Positions 17,552-25,358 of a stretch of DNA of 40,638 bases are shown piece after piece. Where the stretch lies: the IMG/VR virus record IMGVR_UViG_3300027793_000016, positions 1-40,638 of that record; one strand, written 5' to 3'. Position 1 is the stretch's first letter. Each line of letters opens with the position of its first letter. A model generated the notes under the pieces. It had not been told where the DNA came from. It saw only the letters and a list, made by a program, of their open reading frames with translations, and did not search any database. This DNA comes from a virus. The translations under genes and the position numbers were made by a program.

Positions 17552-19227
17552 GCTCCAATAAGCTCGCGCACTTTGTCCATTCCGCCAGCGTTTTTAACGG
17601 CTTGGCTGCCATCCTTGAGCATTTGAGCCATCGCGGCCTGCTGTTGAGCCTCAGCCCGCGCCTGCCGCATTTGCGCCACTTCCTCGGGTGATCGTAGCAG
17701 TTTCGGGTCGCAGCCCATGAGACGAGCGCCCTCGGTGGCATAGAAGTCAAAGTTGATCGTATCCACGATGTCAGGCACCGCTGGCGCGATAGCCAGCACC
17801 TTTTGCACCTGGGCGTCGGCAGAGCGCAGGCTGATAGCATCCAAGGCAAGGGCAAGACGGCCCTTCATGGAAACCTGCGGGTCTGGCGTCTGGACCATCC
17901 CGGGCGCAACCTGGACAATGGCCTCCTCAGGCGGCGGTGGAAGCATCCCCATCTCAGCCCAAAGACCGAACAGGCGAATCATCATCGGCTGCGTGTGATC
18001 CGTGGAATCACGGTCAAAGGCCGGACTGATCGCCTCAAGCTTCTCGCTGGCAAGCTGTGAAGCCTCGAAAGCCGTCATCTCGCGGTTGTTCGCCGCATTC
18101 ATGGCAAACATCTGAAACATGTCGAGGTGGAAGCGGGACTTGATAACCGCCGCCCTTTGCTTCATGCGCTCCATGCCCCATTCGAGGTTTCCGACGATAT
18201 TCAGTGGCGCGATAGCCTCAGGCCCCATTCCGGACGGGTAAGGGTTGATTGCCCGGGCGGATGTCTTGAGCGTGCCCTCGTAGGTGTCCGGCACCATCAG
18301 CGGTGGAAACACCGTCTTTTCAATGCTGACATCCAGCATCTTCGCCATGAAGTTCATCTGGCGAGACTCAGGCAGGACGGAGAAGCCGGGACCGTAGCCC
18401 CAATTCCCGCCCATCTGCGGGTCGATGCCTTCCCACGTCAGGAAGCGTCCAACCGTGAACGGGAACGAGTCAAACCCGCCCTCCTGCACGAGCTTTTTTG
18501 AGTGCTGCTCGATGTAGTAAGACCCGAACTTCTTTCGCTGGGCAACCGTAAAGCCGGTGCCGTCCATGGGCGCGCCATCACGCTCTTTCACGACGTGAAT
18601 GAAGGTGAACTTTTTGGTGATGTCCTCGCACTCACGCACGTTTTTGGGCAGGTTGTCCTCGCCAAACTTTTCCTCGGCCTGCTCGTGCGTAAGCTCAAAC
18701 TCGCGCATTAGACAGTTCGCCATGCCGTGCTGATTGAGCTGAAAGACATAGCTGCCCGGGCGGAGTTTCTCAAAACGTGTCTGGCCTCGATCGTCCACCG
18801 TGATGAACATGCAGGCGGTGCCGAGTCCCCAAAGATCGAACAGGTATTCATGCCGCTGGGCGTAGTAGTTTGAGCCCGCGATGTATTCAGCGCCGACGCG
18901 TGAACACTCGGCCAGCCAGTTCTTCGTGGCCTCCGAATTGGCAAGCTGTCGAACAGGCGAGAACGCAAACCATGGCGTGCTTTTAGGCGTCGTCCAGGAC
19001 ATGTAACCGGCAACGGCGCGTTCCAGCGAATCCATGGCCGTGATGTCATAAACCCGGGCGTCGCGCTGGTTGTTCGGCGTGTAGTCCTTCTGCGTGATAC
19101 CGGCCTTGCGCGGGAAGATGTGCTCGCTGATCTCCTGCCAGCAAGTGTCCCAGGTCACGCGCTGATCCTTCAGCTTCTCGTAATCCTTGAGATACTTGGC
19201 TGTCTGTTCGGTGCCTTCGGTGTCCAT
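17548..19227 (-). CDS. Portal protein (head-tail connector, gp8-like)
   Basis: A 559-residue protein from the ATG at 19,227. It begins MDTEGTEQTAKYLKDYEKLK, with WQEISEHIFPRKAG and DSLERAVAGYMSWTTPKSTPWF, the signature of podovirus portals. Residues 360-400 (ERMKQRAAVIKSRFHLDMFQ) match the wing/stem region, and the C-terminal 60 residues are a Gln/Ala/Met-rich helix, as in a barrel domain. It forms the dodecameric DNA gate and binds terminase. The start is placed 2 nt after the gp7.3-like gene; a longer frame from 19,272 would overlap that gene. Confidence 0.85.
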   Translation of the reverse strand: MDTEGTEQTAKYLKDYEKLKDQRVTWDTCWQEISEHIFPRKAGITQKDYTPNNQRDARVYDITAMDSLERAVAGYMSWTTPKSTPWFAFSPVRQLANSEATKNWLAECSRVGAEYIAGSNYYAQRHEYLFDLWGLGTACMFITVDDRGQTRFEKLRPGSYVFQLNQHGMANCLMREFELTHEQAEEKFGEDNLPKNVRECEDITKKFTFIHVVKERDGAPMDGTGFTVAQRKKFGSYYIEQHSKKLVQEGGFDSFPFTVGRFLTWEGIDPQMGGNWGYGPGFSVLPESRQMNFMAKMLDVSIEKTVFPPLMVPDTYEGTLKTSARAINPYPSGMGPEAIAPLNIVGNLEWGMERMKQRAAVIKSRFHLDMFQMFAMNAANNREMTAFEASQLASEKLEAISPAFDRDSTDHTQPMMIRLFGLWAEMGMLPPPPEEAIVQVAPGMVQTPDPQVSMKGRLALALDAISLRSADAQVQKVLAIAPAVPDIVDTINFDFYATEGARLMGCDPKLLRSPEEVAQMRQARAEAQQQAAMAQMLKDGSQAVKNAGGMDKVRELIGA

Positions 19228-19229
19228 GG

Positions 19230-19523
19230 CTACGATTTTTTGCTTTCTACGATCATGCGCTTGTGAATCCACGGCATGCTTCCGAGTGCATCATTGCCTT
19301 GCTTGCTGGTGTTGACCATCGTGCCTTCCAAAGCGCCGACACCGAGTTTGCCAAGGCTGCCAAGGGCCACATCAGGCGCAAGCGGGCTGTCGGGGTTGAT
19401 GGTCTTGCGCAGACCCTGGCGGCGGGATGCGGCGACTTGCGCCTGTTCACCCTCGGCGGAGTCGGCGCGGACGGGTGCAGGTGCAGGCGGTGGAGCCTTA
19501 GGTTTCTTTGCTGATCCTCCCAT
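19230..19523 (-). CDS. Small tail/adsorption protein, gp7.3-like by position
   Basis: A 97-residue protein: a basic start (MGGSAKKPKAPPPAPAPV), a polar middle (GEQAQVAASRRQGLRKT) and a Gly-rich segment. T7 gp7.3, just before the portal gene, has similar size, a Lys-rich start and a low-complexity body, and is a tail assembly and adsorption factor. The likeness is in composition and place rather than firm identity. The nested palindrome copy B ends a few bases before its ATG, so this may be the first gene of a late transcript. Confidence 0.5.
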   Translation of the reverse strand: MGGSAKKPKAPPPAPAPVRADSAEGEQAQVAASRRQGLRKTINPDSPLAPDVALGSLGKLGVGALEGTMVNTSKQGNDALGSMPWIHKRMIVESKKS

Positions 19524-19526
19524 GAT

Positions 19527-19560
19527 TTGCCGATTATTCTCATTTTTGAGAATCTGGCAA
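19527..19560 (-). promoter_or_regulatory. Nested palindrome, copy B (candidate late promoter/operator)
   Basis: The inner palindrome TTCTCATTTTTGAGAA (19,537-19,552) is flanked by TTGCC (19,527) and GGCAA (19,556). Leftward it reads TTGCCA, 16 nt, AATAAT, the best sigma70 match of the three copies. It overlaps the last codons of the gene at 19,540-19,881, and the next ATG is about 4 bases beyond the outer repeat. Confidence 0.65.
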
Positions 19561-19881
19561 GCGGAGAATCTTCTTTCGCAGGCGCTGGTAGTCCACCCAT
19601 TTCACCTCCTGGCCTTCGTGCCGGACATAGCCGATCCACTTCCGCAGGCCGGGATTCGGGTCGAGTCGGCACAATTCCGCGATGTCACCAACGGCCAGGG
19701 TGACGAAAAAACCAAGCTGGGCGTGAGCCTCGCCAAAGTCGCGCCAGGTGTCCGTCGCGCAGATGAACGTATCGGGCGTGCAGATGACGTAACCATCCGT
19801 CAGGTGGTCGCGCAGCATGTCCTCGAAATTGGCGATGCCGCACCGATTGGCGGTGATGATGGCTTCGTGAAGGGCTTTCAT
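19540..19881 (-). CDS. Hypothetical protein between terminase and portal genes
   Basis: A 113-residue protein. It starts MKALHEAIITANRCGIANFE and includes TPDTFICATDTWRDFGEAHA and PNPGLRKWIGYVRHEG. The charged C-terminus (YQRLRKKILRLPDSQK) could be a short helix. It starts 2 nt after the terminase stop, so it is co-transcribed. The mixed alpha/beta pattern with buried aromatics suggests a real fold, but I do not recognise it. Similar small genes occur beside terminase in other podoviruses. Confidence 0.65.
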   Translation of the reverse strand: MKALHEAIITANRCGIANFEDMLRDHLTDGYVICTPDTFICATDTWRDFGEAHAQLGFFVTLAVGDIAELCRLDPNPGLRKWIGYVRHEGQEVKWVDYQRLRKKILRLPDSQK

Positions 19882-19883
19882 GG

Positions 19884-21221
19884 TTACATTCCTCCGGTGT
19901 CCTGGGTGAGAGTTCGCCTTCGTCCTTCAAATCCATGCGTGAAATCCATGTCCTCCATAGATCGTGTCATTGTCGCGCCGACCTTCACATGCCCCTGCTG
20001 AATGGCTTCGGCCATATAACGGGCGGCGTCAGCCGTGTGGCTTGACCAATCGTGCACCGGCTCAGAGTTGATTAGCCTGCCGATGTCCACCTCCCGCGTA
20101 TGGTAGGCTTCCAGCGCCTCGATGCCTTTCGCGCACCGCTCGGCATGGAATACGAGCGACGGAAACAGCCCTTTCAATCCGTTGATGCCCGTCCAGATGT
20201 CGACGCACCGTTTCAGCACCACGACGTTTGCAAACCCTGCCGCTCGCAGTTCCCGCTCAAACGATGACCCGCCGCGCTCGGTCTGTGCTGCGTCATGGGG
20301 CAGAAAGTGTTTCCCGAACGCATAGCCTTTTTTCATCATCCAGGAGGCGCGTTGCGTGATCGTCTCCACGCCGTCGATCAATCCCACGTCACAGTCGATC
20401 ATGCGGATCTCGCGCCCCACGATCTGCCAATACCAGACGCTTGTGTTCGTCGGGCTGCCCAAGTCCCAGGACGTATGCACCAGCGAATCAGCCACAGGCA
20501 GCTTGCAGATGCGCTGTTCCCTGTATGCCGCCTCCACAAGACGGGCGTAAATGGCACCAGGACGCCCCACATTGAAGTCGCATTCCATTTCCTGCGCGTA
20601 GCTGTCCGCCGTCGTTTTCTCGCGGATGGCTTTCAGCGCTTCCGGCGGCAGGATGCCAGACTCAGACGCCTTTAGCATCAGCGTGTATGAATTGGGATCG
20701 GTCAGCGCCTGCGTGTATGCCTTGTAAAAGGCGTTGCGCCCCTTCGGCGTGCCGATGCGCGTATGCCAGCCGTTGTAATCGAGTAAGCAAGGCAGAATGA
20801 CGTAATCAAAGGCGGCAGGAGGTATGTCGGCATCCTCGTCACTCACGATGCCGTCAAAGTAAAGACCACGCATGCGCTCATAGTTCTCGCCAGAGTAAAG
20901 CCGGATGACCGCCCGGTTGAACAACGTAATCTTCAGCTCACTCTCGTTGATCGTCGTGGCCGGGATTTTCTCGCAGTAGTCCTTGAGGTAGGCCCATGCG
21001 ATGTCCTTGGCCTGATCCCGCGTCGGCGCGATGTAAGCGTAACGCAGCGGCGGGCCGTTTCTTTTGTGCGTCAGAGCGCAGCGAATGAGCTTTTGCACCA
21101 CGGCAACCGTTTTGCCTGCGCGTCGATGGGCAACCAGCACAGCCCAGCGTTTACCGGACTCGATGAACTCGCGGAACTGCTTCCGTGGCTCAATCTTGAT
21201 TCTGACTTTCTGCGTTGCCAC
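19884..21221 (-). CDS. terL: Terminase large subunit
   Basis: A 445-residue packaging motor and nuclease. From the chosen GTG, Walker A is at about residues 32-38 (HRRAGKT) and a Walker B-like segment is near 125 (GIVSDEDAD). The nuclease half shows WDLGSPTNTSVWYW, FLPHDAAQTE and HDWSSHTADAARYMA, the acidic positions of the RNase H-like terminase nuclease. GTG at 21,221 is preferred because GAGGT lies 8 nt upstream. Longer readings would overlap the small subunit gene by up to 170 nt with an unlike Pro/Ser-rich sequence. It overlaps the small terminase gene by 32 nt. Confidence 0.88.
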   Translation of the reverse strand: MATQKVRIKIEPRKQFREFIESGKRWAVLVAHRRAGKTVAVVQKLIRCALTHKRNGPPLRYAYIAPTRDQAKDIAWAYLKDYCEKIPATTINESELKITLFNRAVIRLYSGENYERMRGLYFDGIVSDEDADIPPAAFDYVILPCLLDYNGWHTRIGTPKGRNAFYKAYTQALTDPNSYTLMLKASESGILPPEALKAIREKTTADSYAQEMECDFNVGRPGAIYARLVEAAYREQRICKLPVADSLVHTSWDLGSPTNTSVWYWQIVGREIRMIDCDVGLIDGVETITQRASWMMKKGYAFGKHFLPHDAAQTERGGSSFERELRAAGFANVVVLKRCVDIWTGINGLKGLFPSLVFHAERCAKGIEALEAYHTREVDIGRLINSEPVHDWSSHTADAARYMAEAIQQGHVKVGATMTRSMEDMDFTHGFEGRRRTLTQDTGGM

Positions 21222-21600
21222 CAATGATGACCTCGATTTCCAGTTTGTGACGCTCAGGCTCGAAATAAGCCGATGCCTTGCCGATGTGAGCAAGAGCGCC
21301 GGATGCGGCGGAGAAGTCGCCGGTTTGTCGCGCTTCTGCGGCGATGGCGGCCAGTTCATCCAGCCATTTGTCTTTGGTCATGTTGAACTTGGACTCAACC
21401 TTGGCCGCAACCTTTTCTCGTAATTCTGATATTCTCAGGGAAATCTCAGGGGATTTTGTCATTTTGCAGCTTTCGACTTCTGCCGTCCGGTCTGCGCATT
21501 TGCCACGGCTGACATGCTGCTTGTAAGCCTCGGTGGCACTCATCCCAAGGGCGACGGCCTGGGCGAAGTTTTCCCACTTTGGATTTTCAAGGACTGGCAT
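21190..21600 (-). CDS. terS: Terminase small subunit
   Basis: A 136-residue helical protein starting MPVLENPKWENFAQAVALGM, followed by SATEAYKQH, the helix-turn-helix typical of small terminases that bind pac or cos DNA. The middle is a coiled-coil-like oligomerisation helix (RISELREKVAAKVESKF). The C-terminus (EVIIGGNAESQNQD) is polar and probably contacts the large subunit. The ATG at 21,600 follows GGGAAG by 10 nt; a GTG at 21,618 would add six residues. It lies 4 nt after a 51-codon gene. Confidence 0.8.
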   Translation of the reverse strand: MPVLENPKWENFAQAVALGMSATEAYKQHVSRGKCADRTAEVESCKMTKSPEISLRISELREKVAAKVESKFNMTKDKWLDELAAIAAEARQTGDFSAASGALAHIGKASAYFEPERHKLEIEVIIGGNAESQNQD

Positions 21601-21604
21601 GGCG

Positions 21605-21760
21605 TCAATGCTTCCCACGCCCTCGCGGAGATTTCAAGCCCAAAAACAGCCTTACCTGTTCCTGCGCCTGCCTGGGCGGCATCGGGCGCCGTTCTCCGGC
21701 CTGGACGGCGCGGCAGTGGGCGAAAATGGCCTCTAATTTCTTCTCAGTTTGTTCATTCAT
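21605..21760 (-). CDS. 51-residue protein between helicase and small terminase
   Basis: A short frame beginning MNEQTEKKLEAIFAHCRAVQ with a Pro/Arg-rich second half (GERRPMPPRQAQEQ) and a basic end (KSPRGRGKH). Its ATG overlaps the helicase stop (ATGA), and its stop is 4 nt before the small terminase ATG. The fit into the space and the coupling support a real gene. The basic C-terminus suggests nucleic-acid binding, but no family is recognised. Confidence 0.6.
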   Translation of the reverse strand: MNEQTEKKLEAIFAHCRAVQAGERRPMPPRQAQEQVRLFLGLKSPRGRGKH

Positions 21761-23514
21761 AACGCTTTGTAAGTGTATCGAATCGGGTCAAATTTGAGCT
21801 TGAACATGCCAGTCCAGCCGGTTTCCCGCTGCTTTTCCACGATGATTTCAGTGTCGTGCATCGTTGCATCTTGTTCATTTGTAAGCTTTTCCGACTTGCG
21901 CAGCTTCTCCTTTTCGGGATTCCGACAAACCAAAAGCACATTATCAGCGTTGTTCACAAGCAGACTTGATCCCTTGATTGCATACATGCTGGGGCGCTCC
22001 ATCTGCTGCGACGGCTTCGCAAGGTGGCAAACGAGGTGAAGATGCACCTGGGTCTGCTTGGCTAAATCTTGAAGCTTGTTGCAGAAATCGCCCTGGGCCG
22101 GGTAATCCTCTTCCAGTTCCTCAATTCGCATCAGCGAGTCGATGATGAAGTGGCGGCAACCGTAGCGCCGGAAGGCATACCAAAGCATTTCCATCAGTTC
22201 GGCACGCTTCATCGAGCCGACCACATCCGCAAAAATCAGGTAATCGCCCACGCCGCGCACAAACCGCGTGATGATTTCCTCGTTCAGGTGTGGCCCGTTG
22301 AACATCGTTGCCATCTTACGCAGGGTCGTTTCAACCCGCATTTCAAGCGATGCCTCGAAAATCGGGGTCTGTTCGGCCAGGATTTGAGCCTTTAGGAAGT
22401 TGAGCATCGTCGACTTGCCAGCGCCGGTAAAGCCGCCCCAAAGCGTGACCTCACCAGGACGAAACCAAAAACCGCTGTGCGGCCACCGTTTCGCCATCCA
22501 GGGCAGCGTGAACGGCTCGTCTTTGGGCTGGATTTCAGCCACCATGCGGCCTTCAAGCTCACCAGCAGCCACCACGCGCCGAACCCTAGGCATCGCGGCT
22601 TGCGCCACCCATTCGGCGGCATCTTGGGCCGTAAATCCTGCCATCAGGCATTCGTTGGCGTCCTTTTTTGGGATCGTAACCACCTTACACCGATGGTTTC
22701 CCAGCCGGTCAATCACGGTTTTCGTGATCTTCTTGCCCGCCTCGTCCTGATCGAAAGCCAGCAGGAAGCAGTCAAACGGCGCAAGGTTGTCCCACTCGTA
22801 TTCAATCCACGCGCAGCCGGTCCCGTTCGGAATCGACAACGCCGAGATGCCCCATTGATGCCATGTCATCGCGTCAATCTGCCCCTCGGCAAGCAGAACC
22901 GTCTTTGCCTTGTAAGCGTCCTGGCTTAAAGCCTGCCATCCGAACATGGACGGTGCGCAGTCCTTGTCCTGCCAGACCTTCTTTTTCTCGCCAAGCGTGC
23001 GGTATGAGCGGTTCACAAGCTGGCCGTCGGGAGCGTAGGACGGGAACACGATTGCGCCCTTTTCCTTGCAGCCTTCAACCTTGAACGCGGCCAGAGTGTC
23101 GCGGTGCAGCCCTCGCTTGTCGCGCAGATAGGCCATTGCCACGCCCCCGGCATCCAGTTCGGCGGAGTTGATCGGCGGCGGCTTGGCGTAGCTTCGCGCC
23201 TCGTTGTAACGCGCAGGCTCCACGATGCCAAGAAACTGCTTCGCCTGCCGTATTGACTCGGCTGCCGTCACGCCTTTGGAAAGCCGCCACAGATCGAGCA
23301 AATCACCGTGATCTGCATCGTTGCTCCAATCCTTCCAGTTCCCGGCATAGGTTCCGTGAACGTGAATTTTCAGGCTCTCACCAGGATCACCGGCAATGTT
23401 CCCGCAGACCATGACGTTCCCGTGAAGCTTTGCCCCCGGTAGAAGTGTCGTCACCACGGCTTGCGCCTGATCGGCCAGCCGCTGGCTAATGTCGCTAACA
23501 GTCAAATCTACCAT
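21757..23514 (-). CDS. TOPRIM primase-helicase (gp4-like), replication fork protein
   Basis: A 585-residue protein. A TOPRIM domain is seen as LLAEGQIDAMT (about residue 208, catalytic Glu) and LLAFDQDEAGKK (about 253, DxD). The RecA-like helicase domain follows, with Walker A GGFTGAGKST (about 361), IIDSLMRIEE as Walker B, and LHLVCHLAKP. T7 gp4 has an N-terminal Cys4 zinc motif; here the first 100 residues have only one Cys, so primer synthesis may be absent or different. It probably unwinds DNA for a host polymerase. It follows the O-like initiator gene with a 7-nt overlap. Confidence 0.85.
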   Translation of the reverse strand: MVDLTVSDISQRLADQAQAVVTTLLPGAKLHGNVMVCGNIAGDPGESLKIHVHGTYAGNWKDWSNDADHGDLLDLWRLSKGVTAAESIRQAKQFLGIVEPARYNEARSYAKPPPINSAELDAGGVAMAYLRDKRGLHRDTLAAFKVEGCKEKGAIVFPSYAPDGQLVNRSYRTLGEKKKVWQDKDCAPSMFGWQALSQDAYKAKTVLLAEGQIDAMTWHQWGISALSIPNGTGCAWIEYEWDNLAPFDCFLLAFDQDEAGKKITKTVIDRLGNHRCKVVTIPKKDANECLMAGFTAQDAAEWVAQAAMPRVRRVVAAGELEGRMVAEIQPKDEPFTLPWMAKRWPHSGFWFRPGEVTLWGGFTGAGKSTMLNFLKAQILAEQTPIFEASLEMRVETTLRKMATMFNGPHLNEEIITRFVRGVGDYLIFADVVGSMKRAELMEMLWYAFRRYGCRHFIIDSLMRIEELEEDYPAQGDFCNKLQDLAKQTQVHLHLVCHLAKPSQQMERPSMYAIKGSSLLVNNADNVLLVCRNPEKEKLRKSEKLTNEQDATMHDTEIIVEKQRETGWTGMFKLKFDPIRYTYKAL

Positions 23515-24368
23515 ACGTAATCCCTTTCATGCGGTGGAATGTCCTCGGGTGCCTCGCAGAGTTCGGCCTGCTCGGCGGCTTCGCGTTCTTTCCTGGCTTT
23601 AATGTTCCGTTCCAACTTCACCCGCAGTTCTTCGGACGGGTCGATGTCGTTTTGCGGACTCGGCTCAGGCTTAACAGTCGGCATGACCGCCATCCTCTCT
23701 GATTCCGTGACACTCTCTGGAAACAGTCCAGTCCAACCATTCATCATGGACTTGTTTACGGCTGCCGTAACTGTCCATACATCATAAGTCCGGTGAAGCT
23801 GATTCACCAATTTCAGCCAGCCGGATTCAACGTAACCCTTCTTCTTCTCGCGCTTGTATTCCCACCACTCCGTCAATGGCTGCTTGTAGCTCTCCGGCAT
23901 CTCAACCGGAAACGACGGATTCACGGAAATCCGCGCCCGGTTAGATTCTTGGTTAGATTCTTGTTTACTTCTCGTTAGAGATGCCCCCCGAACCTCTGTC
24001 GGGGGAGGGGTGAACCTCCTTCGGGGGAGGGGTGAACCTCCTTCGGGGGAGGGGTGAACGTGGTTCGGGGGCGAACCTGCTTCGGGGGCGAACGACGTTC
24101 GGGGGTTTGGATGCTCAAAAGAGGACAAATGATAGCCCGTTTTAGCACCAACAAACCTCTGAATTGTAACAAGATTAGCGTTACATAATTCAGCAATAGA
24201 CCGCTGAATTGCCCGGTCAGAAAGTCCAGTCATGGACATCAGATAGCGGATTGAAGGGTTGCACTTGCCCGTTTTTTCATGGTGGCAATCCGCCAGAGCC
24301 AGCAAAACCAGCTTTTGAGTCGGCGTCACAGGTGCAAATTTGATGCGGTTAATGGCTTGGTAGCTCAT
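23508..24368 (-). CDS. Replication initiator, lambda O-like, with iterons in the gene
   Basis: A 286-residue protein. Residues 1-75 form a winged-helix-like domain (TPTQKLVLLALADCHHEKTG, MSMTGLSDRAIQRSIAELCN). This is followed by a Pro/Gly/Glu-rich repetitive linker (about 85-130) encoded by an iteron array, then a helical C-terminal half (LTEWWEYKREKKKGYVESGW) of the replication-protein type. Lambda O has the same order: a DNA-binding N-terminus, origin iterons inside the gene, and a C-terminus that recruits helicase. The helicase gene is next. The start shares one base with the upstream stop (TGATG). Confidence 0.75.
   Translation of the reverse strand: MSYQAINRIKFAPVTPTQKLVLLALADCHHEKTGKCNPSIRYLMSMTGLSDRAIQRSIAELCNANLVTIQRFVGAKTGYHLSSFEHPNPRTSFAPEAGSPPNHVHPSPEGGSPLPRRRFTPPPTEVRGASLTRSKQESNQESNRARISVNPSFPVEMPESYKQPLTEWWEYKREKKKGYVESGWLKLVNQLHRTYDVWTVTAAVNKSMMNGWTGLFPESVTESERMAVMPTVKPEPSPQNDIDPSEELRVKLERNIKARKEREAAEQAELCEAPEDIPPHERDYVW
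23939..24105. other. Probable replication origin: iterons plus tandem AT-rich 12-mers
   Basis: At 24,001-24,105 there are three 22-bp units and two 17-bp units, all carrying TTCGGGGG or its start. Each has a GAAC/GTTC dyad (for example GTTCGGGGGCGAAC). A sixth, degenerate unit precedes at 23,984. Next to them, at 23,939-23,962, the AT-rich 12-mer GGTTAGATTCTT occurs twice in tandem. Iterons beside AT-rich tandem repeats within an initiator gene is the lambda ori layout. The origin call is by analogy. Confidence 0.65.
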
Positions 24369-24721
24369 CAGGTGTTCTCCTTTCTGCGCAAAATTTCACG
24401 CTCCACGGCTGATTTCAGCGGGTCGCGCAACTCGATATGCTCGACCAACCATTCGAAATACCAGTCTGGAATGTGTGTGATGGACGTGCCTTTGAATTTG
24501 CCAAAGGTCATCACAAACCCCGCCGGTTCCTTCTTCCATCGGCGTTCTTGATCGGCTTTCCTTGGCGCAGATACCTGCGATTCAAAAAACTTAACCGGCA
24601 CGCCGTCTTTCCTCATGCAAGCCACAGCCTTGATGGCGGCAGCCTCCCACTCTCCTTGCTCTGCTCCTGCGTTTAGCGCGAGGGCCAGCAGCTTTAACGC
24701 TTTCTCTGGTAGTTCTGTCAT
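24368..24721 (-). CDS. DUF3820-like protein
   Basis: A 117-residue protein. The C-terminal half has the DUF3820 pattern: VMTFGKFKGTSITHIPDWYF, EWLVEHIELRDPLKSAVERE. This domain is common in phages and some bacteria and is of unknown function, possibly nucleic-acid related. The N-terminal half (MTELPEKALKLLALALNAGA) is helical. ATG at 24,721 is chosen; GGGGGAG lies about 12 nt upstream, and an in-frame TTG just ahead is unlikely. A UUCG hairpin sits about 30 nt upstream. Confidence 0.75.
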   Translation of the reverse strand: MTELPEKALKLLALALNAGAEQGEWEAAAIKAVACMRKDGVPVKFFESQVSAPRKADQERRWKKEPAGFVMTFGKFKGTSITHIPDWYFEWLVEHIELRDPLKSAVEREILRRKENT

Positions 24722-24750
24722 AAACAAAAAAATCTCCCCCAATGTCAGCC

Positions 24751-24772
24751 CCGCAGACGCGAACGCCTACGG
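24751..24772 (-). promoter_or_regulatory. UUCG-tetraloop hairpin in the leader of the DUF3820 gene
   Basis: The leftward strand reads CCGTAGGCG, TTCG, CGTCTGCGG: a 9-bp stem (with two G-U pairs) closed by a UUCG loop. It lies in the 119-bp gap between the 43-residue zinc protein gene and the DUF3820 gene. A run of seven U is about 20 nt further on, too far for a classic terminator. It may be an attenuator, a processing site or a stabilising leader hairpin. Confidence 0.5.
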
Positions 24773-24840
24773 CAAAGGGGGAGAGAATTGATATGACTGA
24801 TCTTCCCGGGCTGAACGGAAAGGTCATGGATGAGCGGATT

Positions 24841-24972
24841 CTACTCCTTCTTCACCTCATGTCCATTGGTTTTCTCAGTCTTGCGACACTTCGGGCATGA
24901 CTTCCGCAGGCCGGTTCCGGCGTTGACGATGATCTCGCTCATGCCCAGGCAGTGTTTGCAGGTTGGTTTCAT
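24841..24972 (-). CDS. 43-residue zinc-ribbon protein
   Basis: A short frame beginning MKPTCKHCLGMSEIIVNAGT, followed by SCPKCRKTEK. The two CxxC pairs, CKHC and CPKC, are spaced by 17 residues, a compact zinc ribbon. The tail is Lys/Glu-rich. It starts 2 nt after the SSB-like gene stop and is followed by a 119-bp non-coding gap. Such ribbons often bind nucleic acid or a partner enzyme; the partner is unknown. Confidence 0.7.
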   Translation of the reverse strand: MKPTCKHCLGMSEIIVNAGTGLRKSCPKCRKTEKTNGHEVKKE

Positions 24973-24974
24973 GG

Positions 24975-25358
24975 CTAAAACGGAATATCATCCCCGTTCG
25001 CATCCGTGTAAATCTCCGGCTCCGCCTTGGCTGTTTCCTGCCGTTTCGGCGCATCCTGTTGTCCCTGCGGGCGCTTCTCAAAGGTAAACACCTTGCCGTT
25101 GCCGATGCTGGGCAATTTGAGCCCTCCCTGGCGCTCGTCTTTGGTCGTAGGCTCAGCCACAAAATGCGTGTTTCCGTAGCGGTCCACGCCGTCTCGGTTC
25201 TCTTTCGCCTCAAGGTTCAGGTAAACCTTGCCGTTGGCGTGCTTCGTAGCCCTGGCCCTGCTCAGGTCGATCACGACGCACTCGGTCCCGGCTTTGGATG
25301 TGATGAGGCTGGCACCTTGAAGGCCCAGGAGGTTGATGGATATGTTCAGTTTATTCAT
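24975..25358 (-). CDS. Single-stranded DNA-binding protein with SSB-type acidic tail
   Basis: A 127-residue protein. The first 75 residues have alternating strands (MNKLNISINLLGLQGASLIT, NGKVYLNLEAKENRDGVDRY) that fit a small OB fold. The middle is polar and flexible. The C-terminus ends in GDDIPF, matching the E. coli SSB tip (DDDIPF) that recruits RecQ, Exo I, PriA and Pol III chi. It lies in the replication region, upstream of the helicase. ATG at 25,358 is chosen because it starts the fold and overlaps the upstream stop. The N-terminal fold is not a clear match to bacterial SSB, so the call depends mainly on the tail and context. Confidence 0.7.
   Translation of the reverse strand: MNKLNISINLLGLQGASLITSKAGTECVVIDLSRARATKHANGKVYLNLEAKENRDGVDRYGNTHFVAEPTTKDERQGGLKLPSIGNGKVFTFEKRPQGQQDAPKRQETAKAEPEIYTDANGDDIPF

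Noticed and set aside
24001-24105. CRISPR-like repeat array
   Set aside because: The units are contiguous with no unique spacers, lie within a coding frame and have the form of iterons.
24591-24827. 78-codon minus-strand frame overlapping the DUF3820 gene
   Set aside because: It overlaps a supported gene in another frame and shows no protein-like pattern; the region is better explained as a leader with a hairpin.
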